Shown piece by piece: positions 30,679 to 38,411 of a DNA stretch of 41,818 nt (the stretch's first letter is position 1; each line of letters starts with the position of its first letter). Below the pieces are notes generated by a model. The model was not told where the DNA came from, ran no database searches, and saw only the letters and a list, made by a program, of their open reading frames with translations. The DNA lies in NCBI GenBank assembly GCA_964545385.1, contig CAZJFG010000007.1:1-41818 (forward strand). The letters run 5' to 3'. Source of the DNA: GCA-002780795 sp964545385 (GTDB lineage: Bacteria > Patescibacteriota > Microgenomatia > UBA1406 > GWC2-37-13). The translations under genes and the position numbers were made by a program.

Positions 30679-32123
30679 ATTTTTTCGGTGACTTTATATT
30701 TTATTTTTTTACCCAAAATAAGTCGTGTATGCGCTTCAAGTGCAGGTAGTGATGAAAGAACAAAAGAAACAACAGGCAAAAAATACCATTGGACTATTAG
30801 CAAAGGAAGAGAAAGAATTGATGTTTTTTGATTTACTTTTTGCCGAAGCTTAATATCTAAAAAAACATAAACAATCAATAAACTCGTGGAAAGAGTAAGG
30901 ATGAGCGCCGAAAGTTTTGGCAGTAGGAATCCAAGGACAGTCCTTGTGAAAATTGGATTAATAAGTGGCGGTATGGAAGCGCTTATTGTCAAAACGAAAA
31001 ACGAGGTAGACCATAAGAGATGGGTTTCCATAACAAAGATAATTTTTTTTAGTTTTACGATTGGATTAAGATGCGGGGTAGTAAAAAATTTTTTTAAAGA
31101 GTAACCTACATCACTTACTCCCCAGGCCCATCTTTTTTCCTGCTCATAACGATTGACAAAGGTTTTTGCTATCTTTCCTGAGTAAACGGCATCGCCATTT
31201 ACTATAGTATAAAGTGGTATAGTTTGAATTTTATCACCGTATGTAAAAAAAGCTTGAAGATAAATATGCCAGTCTTCCGGTATGACATCCACGTCCCAAA
31301 AATTTATTTTTTTTAACAGCCAAAGATTGGTTGAATAGGTCGAAACTTGAATAAGATTTTTTCCGTAAGAAAGAATAGATAATCTGACGATTGAAGAAAG
31401 AGTTGCCTGTATTCTAACAAATATTGGTAATCGCCAAAAATTATTGTATAAAAGTACAGGCGCCCAGTAGAAATGAAAATCTCTTTTTCCATCATTTGAG
31501 AAAGTGTAAGTCAGATAAGAAAAATAATTACTTGGTAGACGACTGTCTGCATCGCAGATGGTAACGAGAATTTTTTTTCTATCCCACTTTTTTTCTTCGA
31601 CAATCCGATCGACAATTTTTGCCGCATATGTTTGGTTGCTGGCTTTACCGGGTACTTCATTGTCTACAAGTGGATGAAATGTAGAGATAATTCCTCTAAA
31701 TTCCTTACTATATTTTGATCTTAAATAATCCGCTTTTTCTTTTGTTTTTTCTTCTCGCTCTTCAAAAGCCAGGACAATATATAACTGTTTACAATTATAA
31801 ACAGTTGCAGCAATATTTTTTAAAGTCGACTCAAGTTTACTAAGCGGTTCTTTAAAATTCGGAATAATAATAAAATGTTTTATTTCGGAGGCACCTTTGA
31901 TTTTTTTTAATTTTTTTTGAAAGTCAATTTTATTTGTTGCCAAAATTTTCAAATAAGATATACTGGCATAATATGTTGTCAATATCGATTTATAAAAAAA
32001 ATAAAGATCAAAAGCAATAATGAAGTATGCCACGATTGCAGGATGAAACGGAGACATCCAGATTGGGAAAGTTATTAAAAGCCAGCTGAGAACAGGAATG
32101 ATAATGTAAAAAAATCTTGACAT
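30675..32123 (-). CDS. Membrane GT2 glycosyltransferase (cellulose-synthase-like)
   Basis: The 482-aa protein has two N-terminal membrane helices, a cytosolic GT2 domain and a C-terminal block of about four helices. The catalytic domain shows HFIIIPNFKEP, TICDADSRLPSNYF (DxD, about residue 190), IPEDWHIYLQAFF (about 281) and YEQEKRWAWGVSD (about 331, the Q/RxxRW-type motif). The layout is that of processive or polymer-linked glycosyltransferases that bind UDP-sugars. It leads the glycan cluster; a TATAAT 12 nt before the ATG may be its own promoter. Confidence 0.83.
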   Translation of the reverse strand: MSRFFYIIIPVLSWLLITFPIWMSPFHPAIVAYFIIAFDLYFFYKSILTTYYASISYLKILATNKIDFQKKLKKIKGASEIKHFIIIPNFKEPLSKLESTLKNIAATVYNCKQLYIVLAFEEREEKTKEKADYLRSKYSKEFRGIISTFHPLVDNEVPGKASNQTYAAKIVDRIVEEKKWDRKKILVTICDADSRLPSNYFSYLTYTFSNDGKRDFHFYWAPVLLYNNFWRLPIFVRIQATLSSIVRLSILSYGKNLIQVSTYSTNLWLLKKINFWDVDVIPEDWHIYLQAFFTYGDKIQTIPLYTIVNGDAVYSGKIAKTFVNRYEQEKRWAWGVSDVGYSLKKFFTTPHLNPIVKLKKIIFVMETHLLWSTSFFVLTISASIPPLINPIFTRTVLGFLLPKLSALILTLSTSLLIVYVFLDIKLRQKVNQKTSILSLPLLIVQWYFLPVVSFVLSSLPALEAHTRLILGKKIKYKVTEKI

Positions 32124-32150
32124 ATAAACTGATTAATTATACTAAAAATA

Positions 32151-35090
32151 TTACTGCCAGGCTTCACAGATCATTTTAAAAGGGCAGAAACTGCACCAGA
32201 TACCAACTTTAGGAGAAAAGTCGCTGTTTTGAATTTTTTTAGCAAGATCTATTATTTCTTTTCGGACAGCCATAACTTCTTCCTTACTTTTTTGGAGAGT
32301 AACTTTATCCATATCCTGGAAATAGTAAAAAGAAAGTTTTATCTGAGAAAGCGGTTTATTGAATAATCCTTTATCGCTTGCAGCCATAGCGTAAATTGTA
32401 AGTTGAATATTTTTTTTTATTTCTGTTTCTTCTGGTTTGCGGCCGGTTTTATAATCAATAATTTCAATTCCATTATTCGGTAAAAGATCAACTCGGTCAA
32501 TTTTACCAGTTAAGAAGAGATTGTCTGCAATTTTTATCCGGAACATTTTTTCCAAACTAATAATTTTTAAACTAGGGGAATGAATTTTTTTAAAATACTC
32601 AGTAAGCATGTTTTTTCCTTCCTTTTTCATCTTCGTTTCATGAGTTTTTGAAGCATAACCGATGGGAATCCAATTTTTATTGAAGATGTCAATTAGTTCG
32701 TTTAATCCGACATCATTTTTTGACAAAAAGATTTTATAAAAATTTTCAAGAGTTTTATGTATTGAGCTTCCAAAAGATTCTGCCGAACCAGGAGTTGTCG
32801 GAATTTTTAAAACATATTGATACTTATACTGGAGAGGACAGGTTTTAAAGACAGAAAGTTGAGTAAATGAAAATTGGTTTAAATTATTTTTTTCCTTTTG
32901 GTTTTTAATTTCAAGATCGTCTTTTGGTGGTTTGAAATCGAAGATTGAAAGTTGTTCTTTTTCCTCTTTTATCAGTTTTATTTTTTGATCGATAATTTTC
33001 TCACCCAATGTTTCCACAAGAAACGGAGAAATTTTTCTTTCTCTACCCTCGCCATAAAACTGTGAAGCGCTTAAAAAAACTTTATCGATTGCTCGGGTAA
33101 GAGCAACATAAAAAAGCCTTCTTTCTTCTTGCTCATGAAAATTTCCCTCAGGTAGAATTTCCTTAATCATCTCGTTTGGAATCGGAATTGCCTCCCTCCT
33201 TTCATAGGTTGGGAAGCGACCCCGACTGAGATTTACCAAAAAAACAATCGGGAATTCAAGACCCTTGGCAGAATGGACGGTTACGATGTTTACCGCATTA
33301 AGAGTTGAAAGGTCGGTCTTTGAAACAATAGGTGATTCTCCTAACTCCATACTCATTTCTAAAAAGTCGACAACGGCAAAAACCGAAGCATCTTCATGAG
33401 TAGTTTCGTAATTTTTTAATTTATCAAAAAACTTAGAGATGTTTATTGCCTTTGTTTCTTCCTGTTCGGTTTTATAGTCGATCAATTTTTTCAAGTAACC
33501 GGTATCTTCAAAGAAAAAATACAAAATTTGACCAGCAGTATATTTTTTAATCTTTTCCAGATGACTTTTTACCATTTGATAAATCATAAACATTTTTTTT
33601 CTGGTTTCTTTTTGAGTCAACGGAAGATATTTTTTGTAGATAGCAAACTCTTCTTGGACAATCTCTTCAAAATAAAAAGAAAGCAAAATTTGCATCGCTT
33701 GGAACAAAGGCTGGTTGATTTTTTTTGAAAAAGACAAAAGAGTATGTAAATCTTTGCTGTCCAGTGCAAAAAGATCCATTGATAAAACACGATAACAGGA
33801 AACAGAGTCTTCAAGATTGTGAAGAAGTTTGAGATAGGCCATAAGATCGCGAACTTCCGGTTGTTTAAAAAGAGAACTTGGGCCCAAAAACTGATAAGGA
33901 ATACCATAACGCGTCAGAACGCGGATAAAAGGTTCACTATGAGAGTTGGCTCGGACAAGAATAGCAAAATCAGAAAGTTTATAATCTTTTTTCAACTCGT
34001 TTATTTTTTTTGCGACAAACTCCGCTTCATTCTCGACTCGATCGGCAAAATAAAACTTGACTGCTTGTTTGTCATTTTTTTTTTGGCTAATCAATTTTTT
34101 GTTAATTCCAAGCTTGACTTCAAGCGTATCGGGGTCGTTGTGTTTAATGAGTCTATAGGCTGCATCAAGGATGGTTTGGTTGGATCGATAGTTATTGATT
34201 AATGTAACTTGTTTTGCTTGCGGATAGTCTTTCATAAAATTCAGGATATTTGAAACCGAAGCACCGCGGAATTTATAAATTGATTGAGAATCATCTCCAA
34301 CAACCGTCAACCTCGGTTTTTTGTCGGGAGGACAAAGAAGTTTGATTAATTGGTATTGGCCAATATTGGTATCTTGGAATTCGTCTATTAAAACATATTT
34401 AAATTGTTGCTGATATTTTTTCAAGACATTTGGTCTTCTATGAAAAAGCCGATTAAGGTAATAAACCAAGTCAGAAAAGTCCATTACTCCCTCTTTGATT
34501 TTCAAGTCAAGATATTTTTTGTAAGCCTGTGCCAGTTCTAGACTTTTTTCGCCTTCAACTTTATCCTCTTGATTTTGTTTATTCTTCGAAGCCTTAACAG
34601 ATGAAGAGACCCATGCAAGGTATTGAGTGGGCAAAACGTCTTCGTCCTGTAGTCTGGAAAAGTGTTGGAGTAGAGCCGATAAAAACTTATTTGGATTACC
34701 AAGCGGTCGGAAATATTTTAAGCTAAATAAAAAAAGGTTTTTTTTCAGAAAAAGAATAGATTCTGCTTCAGTCATCAGTTTAAAAGCCGGATCAAGTCCG
34801 ATTTGAGAAGCTTCTTCTTTTAATATTTGGTCGGCAAAACCATGAAAGGTGGAAATATACATCTGAAAATAACCATAAGGCATAGCTCGATCGACTCTTT
34901 CTTCCATCTCAAAAGCTGCTTTCTCCGTGAAGGTGAGAGCCAGAATTTCTTCAGGTTTGGCAAGATTATTTTTAATTAGGTACTTGATTTTTTCAGTGAC
35001 AACCGTTGTTTTTCCGCTACCTGCACCGGCAATGACAAGAAGTGGGTCAAAATAAATTTCAACTGCTTTTTTTTGTTGAGCATCAATCAT
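32151..35090 (-). CDS. UvrD/PcrA-type helicase fused to a PD-(D/E)XK nuclease with Fe-S cysteines
   Basis: The 979-aa protein has an SF1A helicase part: Walker A GAGSGKTT (22-29), ILALTFTEKAAFEMEERV, YVLIDEFQDTN (Walker B), VVGDDSQSIYKFRGA, INNYRSNQTI, VTVHSAKGLEFPIVFL and RRLFYVALTRAIDKVFLS. From about residue 750 follows a RecB/AddB-like nuclease: SFTQLSVFKTCPLQYKYQY, GKIDRVDLL, IEIIDYKTGRKP and QLTIYA. One Cys upstream plus CSFCPFKMIC at the end match a 4Fe-4S-bound nuclease. It probably acts in double-strand-break processing in place of AddAB/RecBCD. A TACAAT lies 6 nt before the ATG. Confidence 0.9.
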   Translation of the reverse strand: MIDAQQKKAVEIYFDPLLVIAGAGSGKTTVVTEKIKYLIKNNLAKPEEILALTFTEKAAFEMEERVDRAMPYGYFQMYISTFHGFADQILKEEASQIGLDPAFKLMTEAESILFLKKNLFLFSLKYFRPLGNPNKFLSALLQHFSRLQDEDVLPTQYLAWVSSSVKASKNKQNQEDKVEGEKSLELAQAYKKYLDLKIKEGVMDFSDLVYYLNRLFHRRPNVLKKYQQQFKYVLIDEFQDTNIGQYQLIKLLCPPDKKPRLTVVGDDSQSIYKFRGASVSNILNFMKDYPQAKQVTLINNYRSNQTILDAAYRLIKHNDPDTLEVKLGINKKLISQKKNDKQAVKFYFADRVENEAEFVAKKINELKKDYKLSDFAILVRANSHSEPFIRVLTRYGIPYQFLGPSSLFKQPEVRDLMAYLKLLHNLEDSVSCYRVLSMDLFALDSKDLHTLLSFSKKINQPLFQAMQILLSFYFEEIVQEEFAIYKKYLPLTQKETRKKMFMIYQMVKSHLEKIKKYTAGQILYFFFEDTGYLKKLIDYKTEQEETKAINISKFFDKLKNYETTHEDASVFAVVDFLEMSMELGESPIVSKTDLSTLNAVNIVTVHSAKGLEFPIVFLVNLSRGRFPTYERREAIPIPNEMIKEILPEGNFHEQEERRLFYVALTRAIDKVFLSASQFYGEGRERKISPFLVETLGEKIIDQKIKLIKEEKEQLSIFDFKPPKDDLEIKNQKEKNNLNQFSFTQLSVFKTCPLQYKYQYVLKIPTTPGSAESFGSSIHKTLENFYKIFLSKNDVGLNELIDIFNKNWIPIGYASKTHETKMKKEGKNMLTEYFKKIHSPSLKIISLEKMFRIKIADNLFLTGKIDRVDLLPNNGIEIIDYKTGRKPEETEIKKNIQLTIYAMAASDKGLFNKPLSQIKLSFYYFQDMDKVTLQKSKEEVMAVRKEIIDLAKKIQNSDFSPKVGIWCSFCPFKMICEAWQ

Positions 35091-35096
35091 GAAGTT

Positions 35097-35102
35097 ATTG
35101 TA
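35097..35102 (-). promoter_or_regulatory. Possible -10 box of the helicase-nuclease gene
   Basis: TACAAT on the minus strand, with 6 nt to the ATG at 35090. There is no clear -35; the position repeats the leaderless pattern seen at other starts. Confidence 0.3.
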
Positions 35103-35116
35103 TCAAACTTCAAAGT

Positions 35117-36001
35117 TTAAGAAGTATGGTGTTTTGCTATGTATGCTTCATAAACCGCAGCAAAGACGAATATTAAAAGAACGATTAAAAAAGCAACTGG
35201 GGGAGGAATAAAAAACTTGAATTTAATATTGGTTGAAATAGTCGGTTGAAAAATGTTTAGAAGATAAACAATAATCAAAGGTAACGTAACCGCGTGAAAA
35301 GCAAGTTGGAGAGTTTTTTTAAAATGAATTCTTTTGTGATAGTAGGTTTTAAAAAATAAATAAACAATTAGGCTAATAATTGTCAAATAAAATAATGTAA
35401 TCAGAAAAGACAATAAGGGCAAAAATATAAATAATAGCGGGATAGCCAAGAGATAGAAAAAATAAAGAAATTTATTTATTGTAGTCAAGATATTTGCGGT
35501 TTTTTCGAAATCTTTCTTGAAAAAAATATGTTTTCCAACACTCTTTAGTGGAACAGTTTTGAAATCATCCGACTTTAAATTATTTTTAAACGAGATTTCT
35601 CGGCCCGTAACTAATATATAAGTATTATATATGTTAATTTTTTCAGCACCGGCATTTTCATCAACGACAAGTAATAGACTTTTGGAACCATTATTGCCCA
35701 ACCAAAAAAAATATGGATGATTGTAGTTTGTAAAAAGATTGCCATCATTTATATTGACAGTTAATTCTTCAGGGAGGGAAGCGATTTCGGCCGTAACGGA
35801 ATGTAAAAACTTTTTAACACGGAATGGATTATATTTGACAGCAAAAAAACTGGCAAATAGAAAGTTAAGGGTGAAAATGAGGACAATAAAATACTTAAAA
35901 GAAAAGAGGATTGAGGCTTTTGTTATCTTATGATAATAAGCTGGTTGAGGAAAAAGACTACCCTGAAAAACATGAAAAAAGGTCTTGACTTTTCTCCACA
36001 T
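35117..36001 (-). CDS. DUF1189-like membrane protein
   Basis: The protein resembles DUF1189: an N-terminal amphipathic stretch (FFHVFQGSLFPQPAYYHKITK), one helix (FKYFIVLIFTLNFLFASFFA), a roughly 110-residue outside domain, and a C-terminal block of about four helices. Its function is unknown. Three starts are possible: TTG at 36037, ATG at 36013 and ATG at 36001. I choose 36001 (MWRKVKTFF, 294 aa) because a promoter (TTGATT-17-TATGAT) ends exactly 7 nt before it and would make the other two untranscribed. It is divergent from tuf. Confidence 0.68.
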   Translation of the reverse strand: MWRKVKTFFHVFQGSLFPQPAYYHKITKASILFSFKYFIVLIFTLNFLFASFFAVKYNPFRVKKFLHSVTAEIASLPEELTVNINDGNLFTNYNHPYFFWLGNNGSKSLLLVVDENAGAEKINIYNTYILVTGREISFKNNLKSDDFKTVPLKSVGKHIFFKKDFEKTANILTTINKFLYFFYLLAIPLLFIFLPLLSFLITLFYLTIISLIVYLFFKTYYHKRIHFKKTLQLAFHAVTLPLIIVYLLNIFQPTISTNIKFKFFIPPPVAFLIVLLIFVFAAVYEAYIAKHHTS

Positions 36002-36008
36002 AAGTTTT

Positions 36009-36037
36009 ATCATAGAGAAATGATTTTTAAAAATCAA
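36009..36037 (-). promoter_or_regulatory. Leaderless promoter of the DUF1189-like gene
   Basis: On the minus strand TTGATT (36032-36037), a 17-bp spacer and TATGAT (36009-36014), then 7 nt to the ATG at 36001. The -35 overlaps a 16-bp palindrome, TGATTTTTAAAAATCA (36021-36036). Confidence 0.5.
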
Positions 36038-36067
36038 GTTATATTTTATTAATTAAATTTTATATAT

Positions 36068-37252
36068 ATGGCACAAGGTGTTTTTCAAAGAACTAAACCT
36101 CATTTAAACATTGGAACTATTGGACATGTTGATCATGGCAAGACTACATTAACATCTGCGATTCACTATGTTTTATCAAAAAAAGGTTTAGCACAATTTT
36201 TAAAATATGAGGAGATTGATAAAGCACCTGAAGAAAAAGCAAGAGGAGTTACTATTAATCTTCATCACTCGGAATATGAAACCGAAAAAAGACATTATGC
36301 TCACATTGATGCCCCAGGTCATGCCGATTACATCAAAAACATGATTACGGGAGCAGCCCAGATGGACGGAGCCATTCTTGTTGTTTCAGCTCCAGATGGT
36401 CCAATGCCTCAAACTCGAGAGCATATTCTTTTAGCCAATCAGGTTAATGTACCAGCTCTTATTGTTTTTTTAAATAAGTGTGATATGGTGACTGACAAAG
36501 AAATGCTTGATTTGGTGGAAATGGAAGTTCGTGATCTTTTGAAAAAATACAACTTTCCAGGAGACAAAATTCCGGTTATTCGTGGTTCAGCTTTAAAAGC
36601 ATTACAAGATGATCCGGAAGCTATCAAAGCGATTGAAGAATTGCTTAAAACCGTTGATGAATACATCCCTGAGCCAACAAGACCGGTTGATAAACCGTTT
36701 TTGATGCCGATTGAAGACGTTTTCACAATTCAAGGACGAGGGACTGTTGTTACCGGCCGTGTTGAAAGAGGGATTCTTAAGATAAATGAAGAAGTAGATA
36801 TTATCGGCCTTGGTGAAACAAAAAAAACCGTTGTTACCGGAGTTGAGATGTTTAGAAAAACTCTTGACGAAGCCCGTGCAGGTGATAATGTCGGATTACT
36901 TCTTCGAGGTATTGAAAAAGAAGATGTCCAAAGAGGCCAGGTTATTGCCAAACCAGGTTCGATCACACCTCATAGTGAGTTTGAAGCGGAAATTTACGTT
37001 CTAAAAAAGGAAGAAGGTGGCCGACATACACCTTTTTTCAATGGTTATAGACCACAATTTTATGTTCGAACAACCGATGTGACAGGTGAGGTAAAGTTGC
37101 CAGCCGGAGTTGAGATGGTTATGCCAGGCGACACGGTGAAAGCATCCTGCAAATTGATTTATCCAGTTGCTATGGAAAATGGTTTTAAATTCGCAATTCG
37201 AGAAGGTGGTCATACAGTAGGAGCAGGCGTGGTCACAAAGATTTTAAAATAA
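36068..37252 (+). CDS. tuf: Elongation factor Tu
   Basis: The 394-aa GTPase delivers aminoacyl-tRNA to the ribosome. All G motifs are present: GHVDHGKTTLT (G1), ARGVTINLHHSEYET (switch I/G2), DAPGHADYIKNMITGAAQMDG (G3), NKCDM (G4) and RGSALKAL (G5), followed by two beta-barrel domains ending HTVGAGVVTKILK. Two small departures from the usual text are NLHHSEY for NTAHVEY and DAPGH for DCPGH. The catalytic His of PGH is kept. It precedes the S10 operon, as in many bacteria; the gap to rpsJ is 26 bp. Confidence 0.98.
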   Translation: MAQGVFQRTKPHLNIGTIGHVDHGKTTLTSAIHYVLSKKGLAQFLKYEEIDKAPEEKARGVTINLHHSEYETEKRHYAHIDAPGHADYIKNMITGAAQMDGAILVVSAPDGPMPQTREHILLANQVNVPALIVFLNKCDMVTDKEMLDLVEMEVRDLLKKYNFPGDKIPVIRGSALKALQDDPEAIKAIEELLKTVDEYIPEPTRPVDKPFLMPIEDVFTIQGRGTVVTGRVERGILKINEEVDIIGLGETKKTVVTGVEMFRKTLDEARAGDNVGLLLRGIEKEDVQRGQVIAKPGSITPHSEFEAEIYVLKKEEGGRHTPFFNGYRPQFYVRTTDVTGEVKLPAGVEMVMPGDTVKASCKLIYPVAMENGFKFAIREGGHTVGAGVVTKILK

Positions 37253-37278
37253 CTCGGATGATTGTGCTCTTTTAAATT

Positions 37279-37587
37279 ATGCCAAAAGGAAGAATCAGGA
37301 TTAAACTTAAGTCATACGATCATCATTTAATTGATGATACGTGTCAAAAAATTGTTGATACGGTCATAAGGACCGGTGCTTCGATTAGTGGACCGATTCC
37401 TTTACCGACAAAACAAGAAGTATACACGGTAAACCGTTCACCCTTTAAGCATAAAGATGCACGCGATCATTTTGGTTTAAAAATCCACAAAAGGTTAATT
37501 GACATCGTTAACCCAACCAACCAGACGATTGACTCGTTGATGCACTTGGAACTTCCGGCAGGAGTCGAGGTTGAGGTAAAAATGTAA
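37279..37587 (+). CDS. rpsJ: 30S ribosomal protein S10
   Basis: The 102-aa protein matches uS10 over its length: RIRIKLKSYDHHLIDDTCQKIVDT, SGPIPLPTKQEVYTVNRSPFKHKDARDHF and HKRLIDIVNPTNQTIDSLMHLELPAGVEVEVKM. S10 sits in the 30S head and also works in antitermination as NusE. There is no Shine-Dalgarno site. It follows tuf, and a 129-bp regulatory spacer separates it from rplC. Confidence 0.98.
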   Translation: MPKGRIRIKLKSYDHHLIDDTCQKIVDTVIRTGASISGPIPLPTKQEVYTVNRSPFKHKDARDHFGLKIHKRLIDIVNPTNQTIDSLMHLELPAGVEVEVKM

Positions 37588-37597
37588 TAACCACTGC

Positions 37598-37626
37598 TTG
37601 ACCAGTCATTTAGTTTATTATATAAT
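37598..37626 (+). promoter_or_regulatory. Internal promoter upstream of rplC
   Basis: TTGACC (37598-37603), exactly 17 bp, then perfect TATAAT (37621-37626). The start site should be near 37633. It lies upstream of a terminator-type hairpin, which makes sense only if the hairpin is conditional. Confidence 0.75.
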
Positions 37627-37634
37627 AAGCCTAC

Positions 37635-37661
37635 ATGTTATTTTTTCATGTTTTAATTTAG
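37635..37661 (+). CDS. Putative 8-codon leader peptide of the rplC leader
   Basis: ATG at 37635, about 2 nt after the predicted transcription start, opens MLFFHVLI followed by TAG (37659-37661). The spacing after the -10 box (8 nt) is the same as for other leaderless genes here. The stop lies 4 nt before the 5' arm of the predicted antiterminator, so a ribosome finishing the ORF would cover that arm. Translation is not proven; a chance short frame is possible. Confidence 0.4.
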   Translation: MLFFHVLI

Positions 37662-37665
37662 AAAG

Positions 37666-37708
37666 CTAGATTGGAAGTTTGAAAGACCCCAATCTGGGGT
37701 CTTTTTTT
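37666..37708 (+). promoter_or_regulatory. Candidate transcription attenuator in the rplC leader
   Basis: Two exclusive pairings are visible. The antiterminator pairs CTAGATTGG (37666-37674) with CCAATCTGG (37689-37697; eight Watson-Crick pairs and one G-U). The terminator pairs AAAGACCCCA (37682-37691) with TGGGGTCTTT (37695-37704), loop ATC, running into seven Ts (37702-37708). The second arm of the antiterminator is part of the terminator stem, so only one can form. rplC begins at 37717. Confidence 0.7.
37682..37708 (+). terminator. Intrinsic terminator between rpsJ and rplC
   Basis: A 10-bp perfect stem (four G-C pairs from CCCC/GGGG plus one more G-C and flanking A-T pairs) with a 3-nt loop and a T-run. 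It would end tuf-rpsJ transcripts and those from the internal promoter unless the alternative hairpin forms. Confidence 0.8.
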
Positions 37709-37716
37709 ATTTAGAT

Positions 37717-38409
37717 ATGATTGGTTTAATACTTGGTGAAAAATCAGTACAGTCCCAGACTTTTACTCCGGCAGGAGAACGAATTCCTACAACTTTAATT
37801 CATACTACTCCTTGTTTTTTGGTTGATGTAAAATGGCCAAACAAGAATAACTATATGGCCTTGAAACTTGGTTTTGGTCAAACAAAAAATATTAAAAAGA
37901 CAGTTAAGGGAGAATTGGATAAAGCGGGGATAAAAACCCCGCTTCGTTTTTTAAGAGAGCTTAGGATTGATAAACTTACACCCAAAAATGTTATTGAGCA
38001 AATTAAACCCATTGAAGAAAACGGAAAGAAAGGTTTAATGATCGGTGACTCAAAAATATTAGTCGGTGATTCAATTTCTCCTTCTTTATTTTTCAAACAA
38101 GGTGATAGGATCGGAGTTTCTGGTATTTCTAAAGGAAAAGGTTTCCAAGGAGGCGTTAAACGACATCATTTTAAAGGCGGTTCAAAAACCCATGGTCAGT
38201 CAGATAGATTGCGTGCGCCAGGATCGATTGGGCAGACAACAACTCCAGGCCGCGTTTTGAAAGGAAAAAGAATGGCAGGACATATGGGTGTAGAAAGAGT
38301 GACAATCAAAAATTTACTTGTTGTTGAGGTTTTAGAAAGTGGTTTACTTGTCAAAGGGCTTGTGCCTGGAGCAAGGGGCGGTTTATTAGAAATTAGAAAG
38401 GTATTATAA
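37717..38409 (+). CDS. rplC: 50S ribosomal protein L3
   Basis: The 230-aa protein matches uL3: N-terminal GLILGEKSVQSQTF, VDVKWPNKNNYMALKLGFG, GDRIGVSGISKGKGFQGGVKRHHFKGG, THGQSDRLRAPGSIGQTTTPGRVLKGKRMAGHMG and VKGLVPGARGGLLEIRKVL. The N-terminus is divergent (GEKSVQSQTF where most have GKKxGMTQxF). L3 helps build the peptidyl-transferase region. It is preceded by the attenuator-like leader and followed by rplD after 2 bp. Confidence 0.97.
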   Translation: MIGLILGEKSVQSQTFTPAGERIPTTLIHTTPCFLVDVKWPNKNNYMALKLGFGQTKNIKKTVKGELDKAGIKTPLRFLRELRIDKLTPKNVIEQIKPIEENGKKGLMIGDSKILVGDSISPSLFFKQGDRIGVSGISKGKGFQGGVKRHHFKGGSKTHGQSDRLRAPGSIGQTTTPGRVLKGKRMAGHMGVERVTIKNLLVVEVLESGLLVKGLVPGARGGLLEIRKVL

Positions 38410-38411
38410 CC

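Noticed and set aside
36002..36037. Longer start (TTG 36037 or ATG 36013) of the DUF1189-like gene
   Set aside because: The predicted promoter covers these codons. If the promoter call is wrong, ATG 36013 would be the next choice.
37682..37708. Hairpin read only as the end of a tuf-rpsJ transcript
   Set aside because: A strong promoter lies upstream of it in the same direction and an alternative helix exists, so a conditional role fits better; I still list it as a terminator.
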